DNA of 64,000 nucleotides from Lactarius indigo (Eukaryota; Basidiomycota; Agaricomycetes; Russulales; Russulaceae): positions 2,914,001 to 2,978,000 of the forward strand of contig JAFKAC010000003.1 in assembly GCA_025766275.1 (NCBI GenBank), given 5' to 3'. Numbering within the stretch: the stretch's first letter is position 1; each line of letters starts with the position of its first letter. The position numbers and the translations under genes are program-made. This document shows, piece by piece, positions 11,855-22,128 of the stretch. The notes under the pieces are model-generated. The model searched no databases. It was not told the DNA's origin and saw only the letters and a program-made list of their open reading frames with translations.

Positions 11855-13573
11855 TTAATCCAATCGACGTCGCTTGTCATCACCAGATCTTGTGTCCACT
11901 GACCGTGACCGTCGTCGTTCCCTCCATCGTTTATCAGGGCCATGTGTTTGTTGTGTTCTATGGTCGTCATCATCCCGCCATGACCGACGCTCGTCGCGAA
12001 TACCTCTTGGTGCTGCGTTTGGACCTGTTCCCAGCTTCCCAGAGCGTGGACCGGTATTTTGAGGACAATCTGGACGAGTCACCGTGTTAATATGACACTT
12101 GGTCGAGGCAAATATCTGATATACCTTTTTTCATGTGTGGACCACCACAAAGGAAGCACCCAGCACCGTCTGTACCCGTATTCCCTGTTTTAACAGAGCC
12201 TGTGGCACCAAAACTGCCACTTCCAACGGTAGTGTCTTGATCTAGCAGATGGGTGTACTTCGTCCTACCACGCTTGCCGAAGTTCTTTACCTGCATAACT
12301 CCTGGAAGTAGAGAGACGTCCACCGTCGATTCAGTAGCTTCGGTGAAGTCGTGTCGCTTGAGTATATCTTGGTCCTATGACCGTTTTAGGAGGTGATACG
12401 TGTGTGATGGGTAGATGGTAGACAAACCTGGTGGAAGGCACCCTTATGCCAATATTTCTGCAGAAAGACTTGCTGTCCTTTCGGCTTCTCTTCTCGCAAC
12501 TTCTTAGCGTGTTCAAGGTCCTCCCTCATTCGTTGTTCCTCTGGCATTGCGCGCCGCCGCTCAACCTCCTCGCGTTCCTCCTCTCGGGCGATCTCGGCTT
12601 CCTTGTCGCGTTTGATTCGTGCAAGTTCTCGAAGCCGCCATGCATCGAACTCGGTTAGAGGATCAAGGCCATCCGTATCATCAACGTCGATGACTTCCTC
12701 CTCTTTTTCCTCTGCGGGGACGTAAAAACAATGTTCACCGTTGACACAACACTATCACTTACTCTCGAGAAGCTCCCGTCGAATGCTTTCGGCCACCAAG
12801 TCGTGACTCTCTTTCTTCCTCTGTTCCGCTTCTGCTTGCTTCTTTCGGATGGCCTCTTCAGAATCCTCAGCCAAGCTCTGCTTCTCTGCCACGGTGACAC
12901 GGCCCCGCCTACGAGTCAAACAGTCAATAGGCACCAGCGGGGTGCAGGGCACAGGAAGGGAGTAACGGCAGTTGCAGAATACCCACTTTGGAACAAACAC
13001 CGGTCGGAATTGAACCTTTGGTTTCTCCTCCTCGGATTCAGAGTCATATTCACTAGACTTGTAGAAGCGTTGAATAGGATAGCGTTGAATAGGATAGATG
13101 CCGTTCGCACGACCAACGCACCTGACCTGATCCCTCTTGGCTCGAAGTCTTCCCGCCAGATTCCGATTCCCCATCCGTCTCAGATAATTCTAGATAGTCT
13201 TTAGAATGTTGGTTAAGGGTCGGTAGCAAGTATACGTACCCTGCATCTCAGTTCCCACTAGTGCCTCCTTCCCAGATATGATCACTTTTCCCTCCTCGGA
13301 TATATTGACATTCTTCAAAGACACGTTCATCTTCCCGGTCTTCTGTACCTTATTACTTTGGTCACCCTCTTCATCACTTGCAGCACGAAGAAACTCTTGT
13401 TCGCCAGCGAAAGCGATGTCGCCTTCCTCTTCTGGAACTTGTCTTTCATCATCATCATCTTCTTCCGAGCCAGAGGAGGGGAGATCGGCAACGCCTTTCG
13501 GTGCTTTTCCTTTCCAATACCGCCCAGTGGGCTTTGCGGGACGGGGTGCTTGCTTCCTAATGGTTGTCGACAT
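11855..13573 (-). CDS. MFAP1 spliceosome-associated protein
   Basis: Homologue of human MFAP1 and yeast Spp381, a protein of the U4/U6.U5 tri-snRNP and B complex acting in pre-mRNA splicing. The N-terminus has a basic leader ([20 protein letters not shown]) and an acidic stretch ([11 protein letters not shown]). The signature '[11 protein letters not shown]' with 'RVTVAEKQ' follows, then long charged helices and '[20 protein letters not shown]'-type sequence (here [12 protein letters not shown]..., DQDTT). A zinc-knuckle-like '[13 protein letters not shown]' is completed across an intron, and the end is basic (DDKRRRLD). Several short introns keep the frame. The start at 13573 lies 167 bp from the divergent HMG-box gene. 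This is the only complete copy of three in the window. Confidence 0.9.
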
Positions 13574-13740
13574 GGTTCCGAGTTGTGATCGCATGGACCG
13601 CGACTCGGACCCAACGAGATGTCCACTAAGGCACGTGACCGAGCTATGAGGTCTTCTGCTACTGGGTCAGACTTGCCTTTCAACACAATGACCCGCTCAC
13701 CGACCTACAAAGGGCGGACTGGAGGGGGGCCAAGTTATTT

Positions 13741-15129
13741 TTGCCCCTCCAGAGCATGTCTACTGCCCTCCCATTTCCTCGTATCTGTTTCCTGCCCAAC
13801 GCACAACACATGTCCTGCCTGCCTCCCGTCCCCACTCAATCTAATCCCGGTGTGCATTTACTGGCCTCACCGGTGACCCAAGCCGTCTCCCAACCATGCG
13901 ACCTCGAATCTCCGCCCTGCACCGTTGCTACTTCTTCCCCCTCGTCTGCTACAAACAGTCTGAAGGGTGGGGGTCGAAGACGCGACCCCAATCATGTCCC
14001 GCGCCCCCTCAACTGTTTCTTCTTATTCAAGGCAGACTGGCTGGCGAAGAGGAAATCCCTCCTCGCGGAAATCGAACAGGACAACCGGCAGCTGAACCGC
14101 ATGGCTTCTAGCGAGTGGAAAAAGTTGCCTCAAGAAGTCAAACAACGGTTCAAGGATGCTGCCCGTAGAGCAAAGGTCGAGCATGCTACGAAGTATCCAG
14201 AGTACCGCTATACGCCGAAACCTCGTGGCGATAGACGTAGACGCAAGACCAGGCGCAACGAACCTGAAGTTCTCCTTCGGAACGAGGAAGCTGCGAGACT
14301 CGTTTCGCAAGGAATCACTGGCGATGCCTTGCTCAAAGCATTGGCGGATCATGATCGGCGTGCCGCTCAGCGCCCAATATCTCGAGAGGCTTCCCCTCCT
14401 TCTTTCTCCGAGGCTCTCCCTTGCACAGCTCCCGCTTCGTACTCTGTCTCCACCCCATCCCCCTCAGTCGATGTATATTCATCCCCAGACCTAGCGGTGC
14501 GGCAGGCACTCGTCGATCTTGAAGATCTACTCGGTACCCTCGCGGGAGGCTCGCACTCCGTATGCCAAATTACGCCCCCACAACACGCACCCGTTGTGGA
14601 GGACATTCAGGCTTTACTGACAGAACCTGCTCGAGATCCTTATTCTCTTCACTTTGATTACTTTTTACCGGGCGACTCCACCACACCAATCCCCCAGCCG
14701 CGCGGGCTCTCAGACCACTTTCTCCACACCAACCATCGTATTGAACACGAAGGCGACAGGAGTTATCACTCAGCGTTTCCGATTGGTGAGACCCAAGGAG
14801 CGTACCCGTCTTTCCAAACGGATCCCAGCTTGATCCAAGCTGCACACACGGCCATACCAGCGAATACTTCTGGGGATTGTTGGAATATGGCCGCTTTACA
14901 GCAAAATATATTTCCCTCTCATGACCCTACCAATAGTCTTAATTTCGCCTTCCTATGCACGTCGGGCGCCTCAGGCAGCGCACCCAGTGTTCCTGGCGAT
15001 ACACAGGGCGTCTTCTCCCCCATGAATGAGCCCACTTACCATTGGTCAGCCTTCCCGAGTTATGCAGCTTTGTTCAACTCAAGTGCCACCGATGGTCTCG
15101 ATTGGGATCCTACGATTGCCACTGATTAA
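13741..15129 (+). CDS. HMG-box transcription factor
   Basis: A single open frame of 462 residues. An HMG box of the MATA/Sox-like type lies at about residues 85-155: 'HVPRPLNCFFLFKADWL' opens helix 1, 'SSEWKKLPQEVKQRFKDAAR' covers helix 2 and the start of helix 3, and 'YPEYRYTP' closes the box, followed by basic RGDRRRRKTRR. The rest is Ser/Pro-rich and probably an activation region. Relatives in agaricomycetes include mating and development regulators (Prf1/Ste11 type). The target is not known. A second in-frame ATG at 13756 is an alternative start. Confidence 0.85.
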   Translation: MPLQSMSTALPFPRICFLPNAQHMSCLPPVPTQSNPGVHLLASPVTQAVSQPCDLESPPCTVATSSPSSATNSLKGGGRRRDPNHVPRPLNCFFLFKADWLAKRKSLLAEIEQDNRQLNRMASSEWKKLPQEVKQRFKDAARRAKVEHATKYPEYRYTPKPRGDRRRRKTRRNEPEVLLRNEEAARLVSQGITGDALLKALADHDRRAAQRPISREASPPSFSEALPCTAPASYSVSTPSPSVDVYSSPDLAVRQALVDLEDLLGTLAGGSHSVCQITPPQHAPVVEDIQALLTEPARDPYSLHFDYFLPGDSTTPIPQPRGLSDHFLHTNHRIEHEGDRSYHSAFPIGETQGAYPSFQTDPSLIQAAHTAIPANTSGDCWNMAALQQNIFPSHDPTNSLNFAFLCTSGASGSAPSVPGDTQGVFSPMNEPTYHWSAFPSYAALFNSSATDGLDWDPTIATD

Positions 15130-15646
15130 CCGTCCATTCATGTCACCAGACTTTTCCCCGTAAATCTTACCCCATTGCTGTACCTGTATGGCGACCACTG
15201 TCTCACTTAATCCCTTGGGCCCGCGGCGTCTGTGCTTATCCCCGTCCGATTAACGCCACATCTTTGCCTTTTTACGATTACGTGGCACGGTACCTTTCCA
15301 TTCGAACTGACGTATTCTCGCTTCTCTTTTCTATCCTATCTATGATGGCGTCCCTGATCCTGAATAGCACCGCAGTTCCCCTCTGACCCACCGCAGTTCT
15401 CTTTCGTTCATCTGTTTAGTGGATTCCGTCCGTTGTTATCAACCGAGTTTGTACTGTAGCTGTAGTGTGTAACCCGACCGACATGTAACTATCGTGCATA
15501 TCATGTACTGAGATGAGCTCTACCGACCACACGAGCGAATAAAACGAGAATTTCTATATACGTTCTGTTTGCGAGCGTCGGACACCCCTCAGTTTGGTTC
15601 CATGTTTCCGTGGTTCCATGCACACCGTCCCACCGCACTGCGATTC
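15130..15646. other. Convergent intergenic region
   Basis: Shared 3' region of the HMG-box and dihydroorotate dehydrogenase genes. An AATAAA at 15538-15543 could serve polyadenylation of the plus-strand transcript. No gene is seen. Confidence 0.4.
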
Positions 15647-16734
15647 TCAATCGTCCTCATCACCCGAAATAGAGAGCATTTCAAACACGCTCACGCCTTC
15701 CCGGACCAGAGCCGTCGCACACGCAACGACAGCCGCACCCGCCTTGCGCATGCGTGCATGTGCCTCCCGCGTCGTCACGCCCCCAACGCCGATAATCGAG
15801 ATGTCGCATAGGGACGTGTCAGCGTGTGCATCGAGCAGCCGCCGCAGGGTGTAGACGTTCCCCAGCGCGAGCGGGTGCAACGCTTCTCCCGCCATACCAC
15901 CCAGACCCGTCGGCAGGGCAAAGACAGCGGGTGCTGCCGCCGCCGCACTGCCGTCTGAATCAGCCACTACAGGAGGAGCCGCTTGTTCGGCGAATAGGAG
16001 CGTCTGCCCAAGCGTGTTGGTCGATGTCAAGAACGCGAAGGGGTTTAGGCGGCGCGAGTCGTCGCTCGGATCGGGTCGCGAGTACGTAGCAATGCACCCG
16101 ACAAGATCGTCGAATTGGGTCGAGTACAGGTATGGCGGAAGCTTGAGACCGATGGTCAACGTCGGGTCCTTCCAAAAGCATTCTGCGAGCGCGTCGAGGA
16201 TAGGCACGAGACCAGATATGTTGTATGCCGGCGGTGGGGAGCCCTTGATGTTTGGACAGCTTGTGTTGAGCTCGACCCCAATGCGTGACGTTGCGCCTTC
16301 GGTATCGTGGAACTTAGTTCGAAGTTCTTGGATGGCATCGAGCATGGAAGCGAGGGATATGGGTGACGAAGACGTAATGCTTATGATAAACGGCTTAATG
16401 GAATGCTCAGGAGCGCCGGAAAGGACGGCGTCCACGTAGCCTATGTAGGCAGAGAGTGGATGTGGCGAGTAACCATACGAATTAACAGATGAGATGGTGT
16501 TATTTGTGAAAGCGACCTCCGAGATGGGTCAGCCTGCGAAAGAGAAATAGAACACAAAAAGCACACGGTGTGTTCGGATGTCTCTCTAAAGCCCGTGAGT
16601 GTGGCCGTTCTGGTAGTGACGGCACCTGTATGGGGTGAATCGAACAGTTCCCGCAATTGATTTAGTTCAGAGGCAGACAGGGACGAGCTATTGATGAGAG
16701 GAGGGGAAACGACTAGTCTGCGTATAGCAACCAT
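15647..16734 (-). CDS. Dihydroorotate dehydrogenase, class 1 (URA1/PyrD-A type)
   Basis: Oxidises dihydroorotate to orotate in pyrimidine synthesis; class 1A enzymes are soluble and use fumarate. One intron joins 'FRETSEHT' to 'VAFTNNTISSVNSYGYSPHP', the substrate/FMN loop. The active-site loop is 'GVELNTSCPNIKG', with the class 1 catalytic cysteine. 'TSTNTLGQTLL' and 'IIGVGGVTTREAHARMRKAG' give the FMN phosphate site. There is no mitochondrial leader or membrane segment as in class 2. About 345 residues in total, slightly longer than bacterial class 1A, with an inserted Ala-rich loop (SDGSAAAAAPAV). Confidence 0.9.
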
Positions 16735-16899
16735 CGCGGAAGGCGAAGACGAGACGAAGGGGGGTGTAGGGGAAGAACGATGGAGGCTGCTGCGCGGGAA
16801 CTGAGAACAGGGACAGATAAGATATCGACCGTTCTAGACCGATCCAAGCCCTTCTATTCACTATTCACCTCGATTCGCGATAGTTCCGTGTGAAAGAAA

Positions 16900-17779
16900 C
16901 TATTTGAACAGCTCTTCTCGCTCAAGCACACTTTTCTCTAGCTTTATCAATATCGTATTTCTGAAAGGGAAATCATGAGTGGGGGTATTGTGAGCCGTGA
17001 CGCGAGCAGGCTAGAAAGAGGTCAGCAAGAGAAATGACAGATTACACAAAGACTGACGAATCCAAGCCCGTCAAGCACAGCCTCCACGATACCAGCGGTA
17101 AAGGAAGAGCAGCTCAGCTGACTCATATCGCGGGGGACAGAGATGCTGCGTGTGATAGCTGGGTCATTGTCAATAATCATGTCTGTTCGGCAATAGAGTT
17201 AGCCGGTGGTAGTAGCTGTCATGCAGCAGACCAACACTCGTCTTCATTCTGAACGCTTTTCTCAATTGCATCAGCGGGTTTTCCAAAAACGGCTTTCCAG
17301 ACGTTGGTGTGAATCGACATGAGAGCGGGCAGAAATCGGATCTCGCGTTTTGGTGCCTTGGAGGTTGACTCAGCACGCCATACCATAAGCTCTAAAACAC
17401 GTGTGCCAATCCGATAACCAAGTGTGTTCAAACTGATGGAGAGTCACACAATGAATGACACACGTTAGAGCGATGACAATACTTACCGACGTTCGAGGTC
17501 ATTGATGCCACTAACGCGCTTTTGCATATACTGAACGACCTCTGAGAAAAGAAACGCGAATGCGGGGGCCGATACTTCGGCTGTACGGGTCTTGTTGAGT
17601 GGCCTATCATAAATGTTCGGACGAGATAGGGTTTTTTGATTTCCTGTTGTTGCGGTTGTGACAGACGGGGCGGAAGGTAATGAGAAACGAGCAGAGGTGT
17701 TTGTTGGGGAGAGCAGTTCTGCTGAGGAGAGAGAGGAGGAGGAGAGAACCGAGAAACGGGATGGAGGATGGGTGGACAT
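16900..17779 (-). CDS. TRAPP complex subunit TRAPPC5/Trs31
   Basis: A Bet3-family subunit of the TRAPP tethering complex, the Rab GEF in ER-Golgi and later traffic. After a Ser-rich leader comes 'RTAEVSAPAFAFLFSEVVQY', then 'QKRVSGINDLERR' and 'NTLGYRIGTRVLELMVWR'. The family sequence 'KREIRFLPALMSIHTNVWKA' and 'FGKPADAIEKS' follows, then 'DEYMIIDNDP', completed across an intron. The last exon gives 'PARVTAHNTPTHDFPFRNT' and 'ILIKLEKSVLEREELFK'. Three introns, all GT-AG. The start at 17779 is 108 bp from the divergent BTB gene. Confidence 0.92.
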
Positions 17780-17887
17780 GGCTGTGCAAGAGTGCGTAAG
17801 TGTGAAACCCGAAAAGTCGGGGTCGAGACCAGCTCCTTCCCGTACAAGTGAGGGCTCTCTTTGCTCTTCCGTTAGCGTTCGCCTCTC

Positions 17888-20605
17888 ATGAACTCCCCGA
17901 TTAGCTCCCCAGTCATCCCACAACCCGCTGAATTTCAAGCCCACATCTACAACTCTTTCCTCCAAGGCAAGACCTCCGATGTAACCCTCAGAATTCGTGC
18001 GTCCTGGAACGCTATCTACAACTTCCATCGTGTCGTCCTCATCCAGGCGGTGCGCGCTCCTCGGTTCATTTTGCCCCTACGTCTGAGTTTTCAAACCCCC
18101 TTATAGGACTTCTTCCGTTACCTCTTTACGGGAGGGTTCGTTGAATCAGAGGTTAAAGGACTCTCCTTACGGCCTGGCGCCTCCCAAGGACCAATAGAGG
18201 TAGTATTTGACGACACCAATATCACTCGAGCCGGTACGTAATCCCCTCTTCCAGAATCGAATCTCAATGGACTTGCTTTCCCCTTCTAGCCTTTGAGTAT
18301 GTCCGCATAAACTCTATCAACCACTCCTTATCGCTCATTCGTACTTCGTAGGTTATGTATCGCTCGAATGTACGGAGGTGGTCCACCGTTATTTATCGAT
18401 CCAGCCATCATTCCAACCCCGTCTCATCCTTTGACGCCATCTTTCCCACACCTTCCCCCACCCTCACTGGTGCCCCCTGGCCACCAACCGGCAACACCAC
18501 GCTTCCTCTTGTCCCTCCTTGCCGTCTCCGTCTATCTCTCGGTTCCGTCACTTGCCTCGCAAGCCTTGAGCTCCATCATCAGTACCATTGGACCTTTCAC
18601 CGTCATCGATTATCTCCGTTTCGCATATGGGGAAGGCATAGGGCCCCTTCAAGATGAAGATTTCGATCCTTTGGTCGGACTAGAACATGTCGCGCAATTG
18701 GTAAAGGACCATCCAGAATACAATACGTCGGCCTCAAGGAGTTCCAGCAGACCCGCCCGAGATAAGGATGTGCAGAGCCTCTCTCTGAACCTTCACGAGC
18801 TTTCTGTGGCGGATCAAGTTCCGGCTTCGCAGAACAAACCCATTCTCGGTGGGGACCTGTCGGTCGAGAAAGAGGACCCGGCTGAGCTCTCTTCCGAGTC
18901 GGGCTCACCCACCTCTTTCTTCAATGAGACCGAATCGGATCAGTCGTTCTCATATGGTGCTGTCTCTGACAAGATTGGAGAATCCTGTGTCTGTTGGTTG
19001 GCCCGATGGGGCACCGACATACTCGCATGCGAGCAGCAGGTTACCAGTACCCCCAAACAACATTCCCCACTCACATCGACTCCCCAGCCCGCGATCAGCA
19101 GACGTTCCGCGACGTCTAATTGGCGGACATCCCATCCTGATGCGGCGTGTTCTCCTCCTCCAAAGGTCCCATTAATTTGGCGTCGCGGGGGTTTGACTGC
19201 TGCATGGGTCCGTGCCCTGGTATCTTCTGATCTGCTCTTTGTCAGAGGGGAGAGGGAACGATATGACCTGGCCAGAACTGTCGTTGAATTGAGGAGGAGT
19301 GAGGGCATACTAGAAGAAGAAGAAGAAGAATGGTCGAGAATGTTCACGGAGGGCATTTACTATGCTAACATGGTTCGTGTCATTGCTCCCTCGTCCAACT
19401 CCTGGGACTTAGTTTGACACACCAGAGTATCGACGATCTTGTTCACATATCCTGTGACCGTTCTCCAACGACTGGCCGTCCTTATGTGCCAGAGCGTGTC
19501 ATAGAGGCCGCGCACTGGACACAGTCCACGCTTCGGCACAAGATCATGGGTCCCCTACCCTCGTCTCCTAACACTTCACCCGCTTCACCGAAGGGCGCTA
19601 GTCGCCACAAAGAGCTGGGGATTTCTGTCTCTCAGAAGGATATCGAAGAAGCGTTATCTTCCTTCGAAAAAGACGAAACAAACCGTGCTTATTGGCCTGT
19701 TCCCGGTCCGTCTTCAATACGCATGGGAGAGTGCGTGGGTGTCGAGAACCCCTCTATGGATGAACTTTTCGGGTTATCGCCGGCCGCCCCCAAGCCTCGC
19801 GGTTCTGGTCGCCCCTCAATGTCGATTTCCAGCTTCTTTGGGTTACAGAACGACCGGTGTGTCGCGACCAATTGCGTTTCGAACAATTCTGCGGACTCGG
19901 CGCGTTGGGTTCCCTATCCTCCATACCGTTTTGCAGTGGAGTTCTGGGACGTTGACTCGCTGCGTGAGAAGTCACACCTCTATTCACGCACAATCTGGTA
20001 CGCGGGTAGTCTGTTCAACGTTTTTGTCCAGATGTTCCGGAAGAAGACGCAAGGCCCGCAGCTTGGCGTATATCTTCACAGACAAAGTAGTGTTGATCCC
20101 ATCCCACCACTGTCGGTGCCAGCCGGGCACCACCTTGCCACTGAAACGCCTATAGACAACAGACCTAACGCACGCAACCTCTCATCGCCGTCATCTGCGA
20201 CCCTCCTGCCTATATCCCCGACGCAGTACTCTTTCTCTGGCCTCCCCATGTTACCCAGCCCACGTCCAGACACACCACTTCAGGGCTCACCTTCGACTTC
20301 TGCTCTTACTGGAGGCGGTTTACCAGCCACGGGGACACCAACCGTCCCACATCAGCCTTACCGTGATCCCAGAGCACAAGTCTCTGCATATTTCGCCAAT
20401 GTCGTGCGCAAGCGCAACCGGTTCCTCTGTAACACGATTTACGAGCAATCCGGACGACTTTTCCATTAGTCAGAGTTGGGGTTGGAGGAGCAGTTCGCTA
20501 CGAACCGAAGTATGCGTCGATAACGACAAGAGTACTGGTTCGTCATCCCCTTCACCAGTGGGGGATACCAGCGTACGGGTGACCGTTGTTCTGGGGGTTG
20601 TCTAG
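17888..20605 (+). CDS. BTB/POZ protein, germ-cell-less-like (one apparent frame break near 20398)
   Basis: The first exons encode a BTB fold: 'GKTSDVTLRIR', 'FHRVVLIQA', then 'DFFRYLFTGGFVESEVKGL' and 'EYV...CIARMYGGGPPLFID', as in fungal proteins related to germ cell-less. A BACK-like helical region and a long Ser/Pro-rich part follow. The intron before 19426 joins 'YYANM' to 'SIDDLVHI'. 'PYRFAVEFWDVDSL' to 'LGVYLHRQ' looks like a conserved C-terminal domain. At 20396-20400 (GCCAATG) the frame shifts by one; deleting one A would join 'VSAYFA' to 'MSCASATGSSVTRF' and 'SQSWGWRSSSLR', which read as protein up to 20605. BTB proteins commonly act as Cul3 adaptors; that is not shown here. Confidence 0.75.
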
Positions 20606-20894
20606 TATATCATGTTTCCTTCCTGTTGCATTAATCGGTCACCCATGTTGTGTATCTTACCGCTTACCCATGCCTGTACTGTCTTTGTCTTCGAACTTGC
20701 TCTATGATCGCATGATTAATCGCAAACTGATCCTGGCTTACCTAACGTCTTTTACCATCTTTTTTTTTTTCCAGTGTGTTTCCTGAGACTGCCACGTATG
20801 TACGACGACGCTTGCGAATAACAGCTCTTCCACCTTGCCGAATAATCGGCTGAGAGAGCTACAGGCTAGTTTAAGGGCCAGGGCCAAGTCATCC

Positions 20895-21890
20895 ATGTCC
20901 AACTTGAACCTCTTGCCGAATCCACGAATAGGAAGCGCGAATCCATCTGCATCACTATCTGCGCTCTGGGGTTACATACAACCCGCGCTAGATCATATCC
21001 TTCGCTCTCCCGTGGACGATCTTTCCAAGGCCCCAGCTGTGGACGTGAACTACCATATAGGAATCCACACTGCCCTTTACAACTACTTCACCAACCACGC
21101 TTCCCCGATTCCTGCACCGCATCTTTCCATAGGGGCCCCGAAGCCCCCACCCCGGAGCATCCCAGCCGCCACACCCCTGGGATACGACGTCTACGATCGG
21201 CTAGACGCCTACCTCGCGGACGCGGCACGCGAGGTGCTCCTCGGTGCCCCGACGGACGATTCTGCGCTCCTGCACTACCTCGTACCCCGCTTCACCCGTT
21301 ACTCCTCAGGCGCCCAGTCCATCCACCGCCTGCTCAACTACGTGAACCGCCAGTACGTCAGGCGCGCGGCCGACGAGGACCGCGGTTGGCTGCGCATCGG
21401 TGACATCGTCTCCGAGGTCGCCGAGTGTCGTCAGGGTTTCGGTCTCGGTAGCGCAGTCTCGCACAGGAAGATCACGGAGAAGATGCGCGAGCGGCGCGCG
21501 GCCGAGCTGCGTCGCTGGGGTGCGCCTGATGGCGCAACGGCCGAGCAACTTGCACGTGCTGAGGCCTGCGCTGAGGCGGCGAGCGCACTGGATCGCGTCG
21601 TGCCGATCCTGTCCCTCGCGTATAGACACTTTCGCATGGAGGTGCTCGAGCCGCTGCTCGTCGTGCCCAAGGCCAAGGGGAAGAAGAAGGGGCCTACCAC
21701 AGAGTTTGCTGTGGGGCCAAAGGGCAGACTTGCCCGCGCGGTAAAGGAACTCCTCGAATCAAGGGGGGGAGACGGGAGAGAACGGGACAAGCTCGCAAGT
21801 GACATAGCTGATATGTTGACGTGCACGGGGATTCGTCCCGATCATCCACTTCGAAGACGACTAAAGAAGTATTCCGCGCCCGTAACGTGA
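20895..21890 (+). CDS. Cullin N-terminal-domain-like protein lacking the cullin homology domain
   Basis: About 331 residues from the first in-frame ATG. Residues from about 25 to 165 resemble the first cullin repeat: 'LWGYIQPALDHILRS', 'IGIHTALYNYFTNH' (cullin: YMELYTHVYNYC), 'YDVYDRLDAYLADAAREVL', 'LLHYLVPRFTRYSSGAQSIH' and 'LLNYVNRQYVRRAADEDRGW', the last matching the cullin 'YLNRHWVRRECDEGRKG'. The later cullin repeats, the RING-binding homology domain and the neddylation site are missing. The remaining 165 residues are charged and unrecognised. An upstream exon ending at the acceptor TTTTTTTTTTTCCAG (about 20774) is possible. The first cullin repeat is the part that binds adaptors; a role as a decoy is only inference. 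Confidence 0.7.
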   Translation: MSNLNLLPNPRIGSANPSASLSALWGYIQPALDHILRSPVDDLSKAPAVDVNYHIGIHTALYNYFTNHASPIPAPHLSIGAPKPPPRSIPAATPLGYDVYDRLDAYLADAAREVLLGAPTDDSALLHYLVPRFTRYSSGAQSIHRLLNYVNRQYVRRAADEDRGWLRIGDIVSEVAECRQGFGLGSAVSHRKITEKMRERRAAELRRWGAPDGATAEQLARAEACAEAASALDRVVPILSLAYRHFRMEVLEPLLVVPKAKGKKKGPTTEFAVGPKGRLARAVKELLESRGGDGRERDKLASDIADMLTCTGIRPDHPLRRRLKKYSAPVT

Positions 21891-22128
21891 CACTGCCTCC
21901 GAGTCCTCGAAATACGGACGGACTTACATATGCACGGTTCAACACAAGCCCTGTCCGGTCAACGCGGGGCACCTGCCACCTTAAGCTTGTCACGCAAGCA
22001 CGTAAGTGCGGGCAAATTTTATCGACCATTCAGGCACTGCATCGAGCTATTGAACGTACAGTGGCCGAAGAGAAATGGACGCCTTGTTACCCATCCGTAC
22101 TGCACCTCTCTACCGAATTGAGGACATT

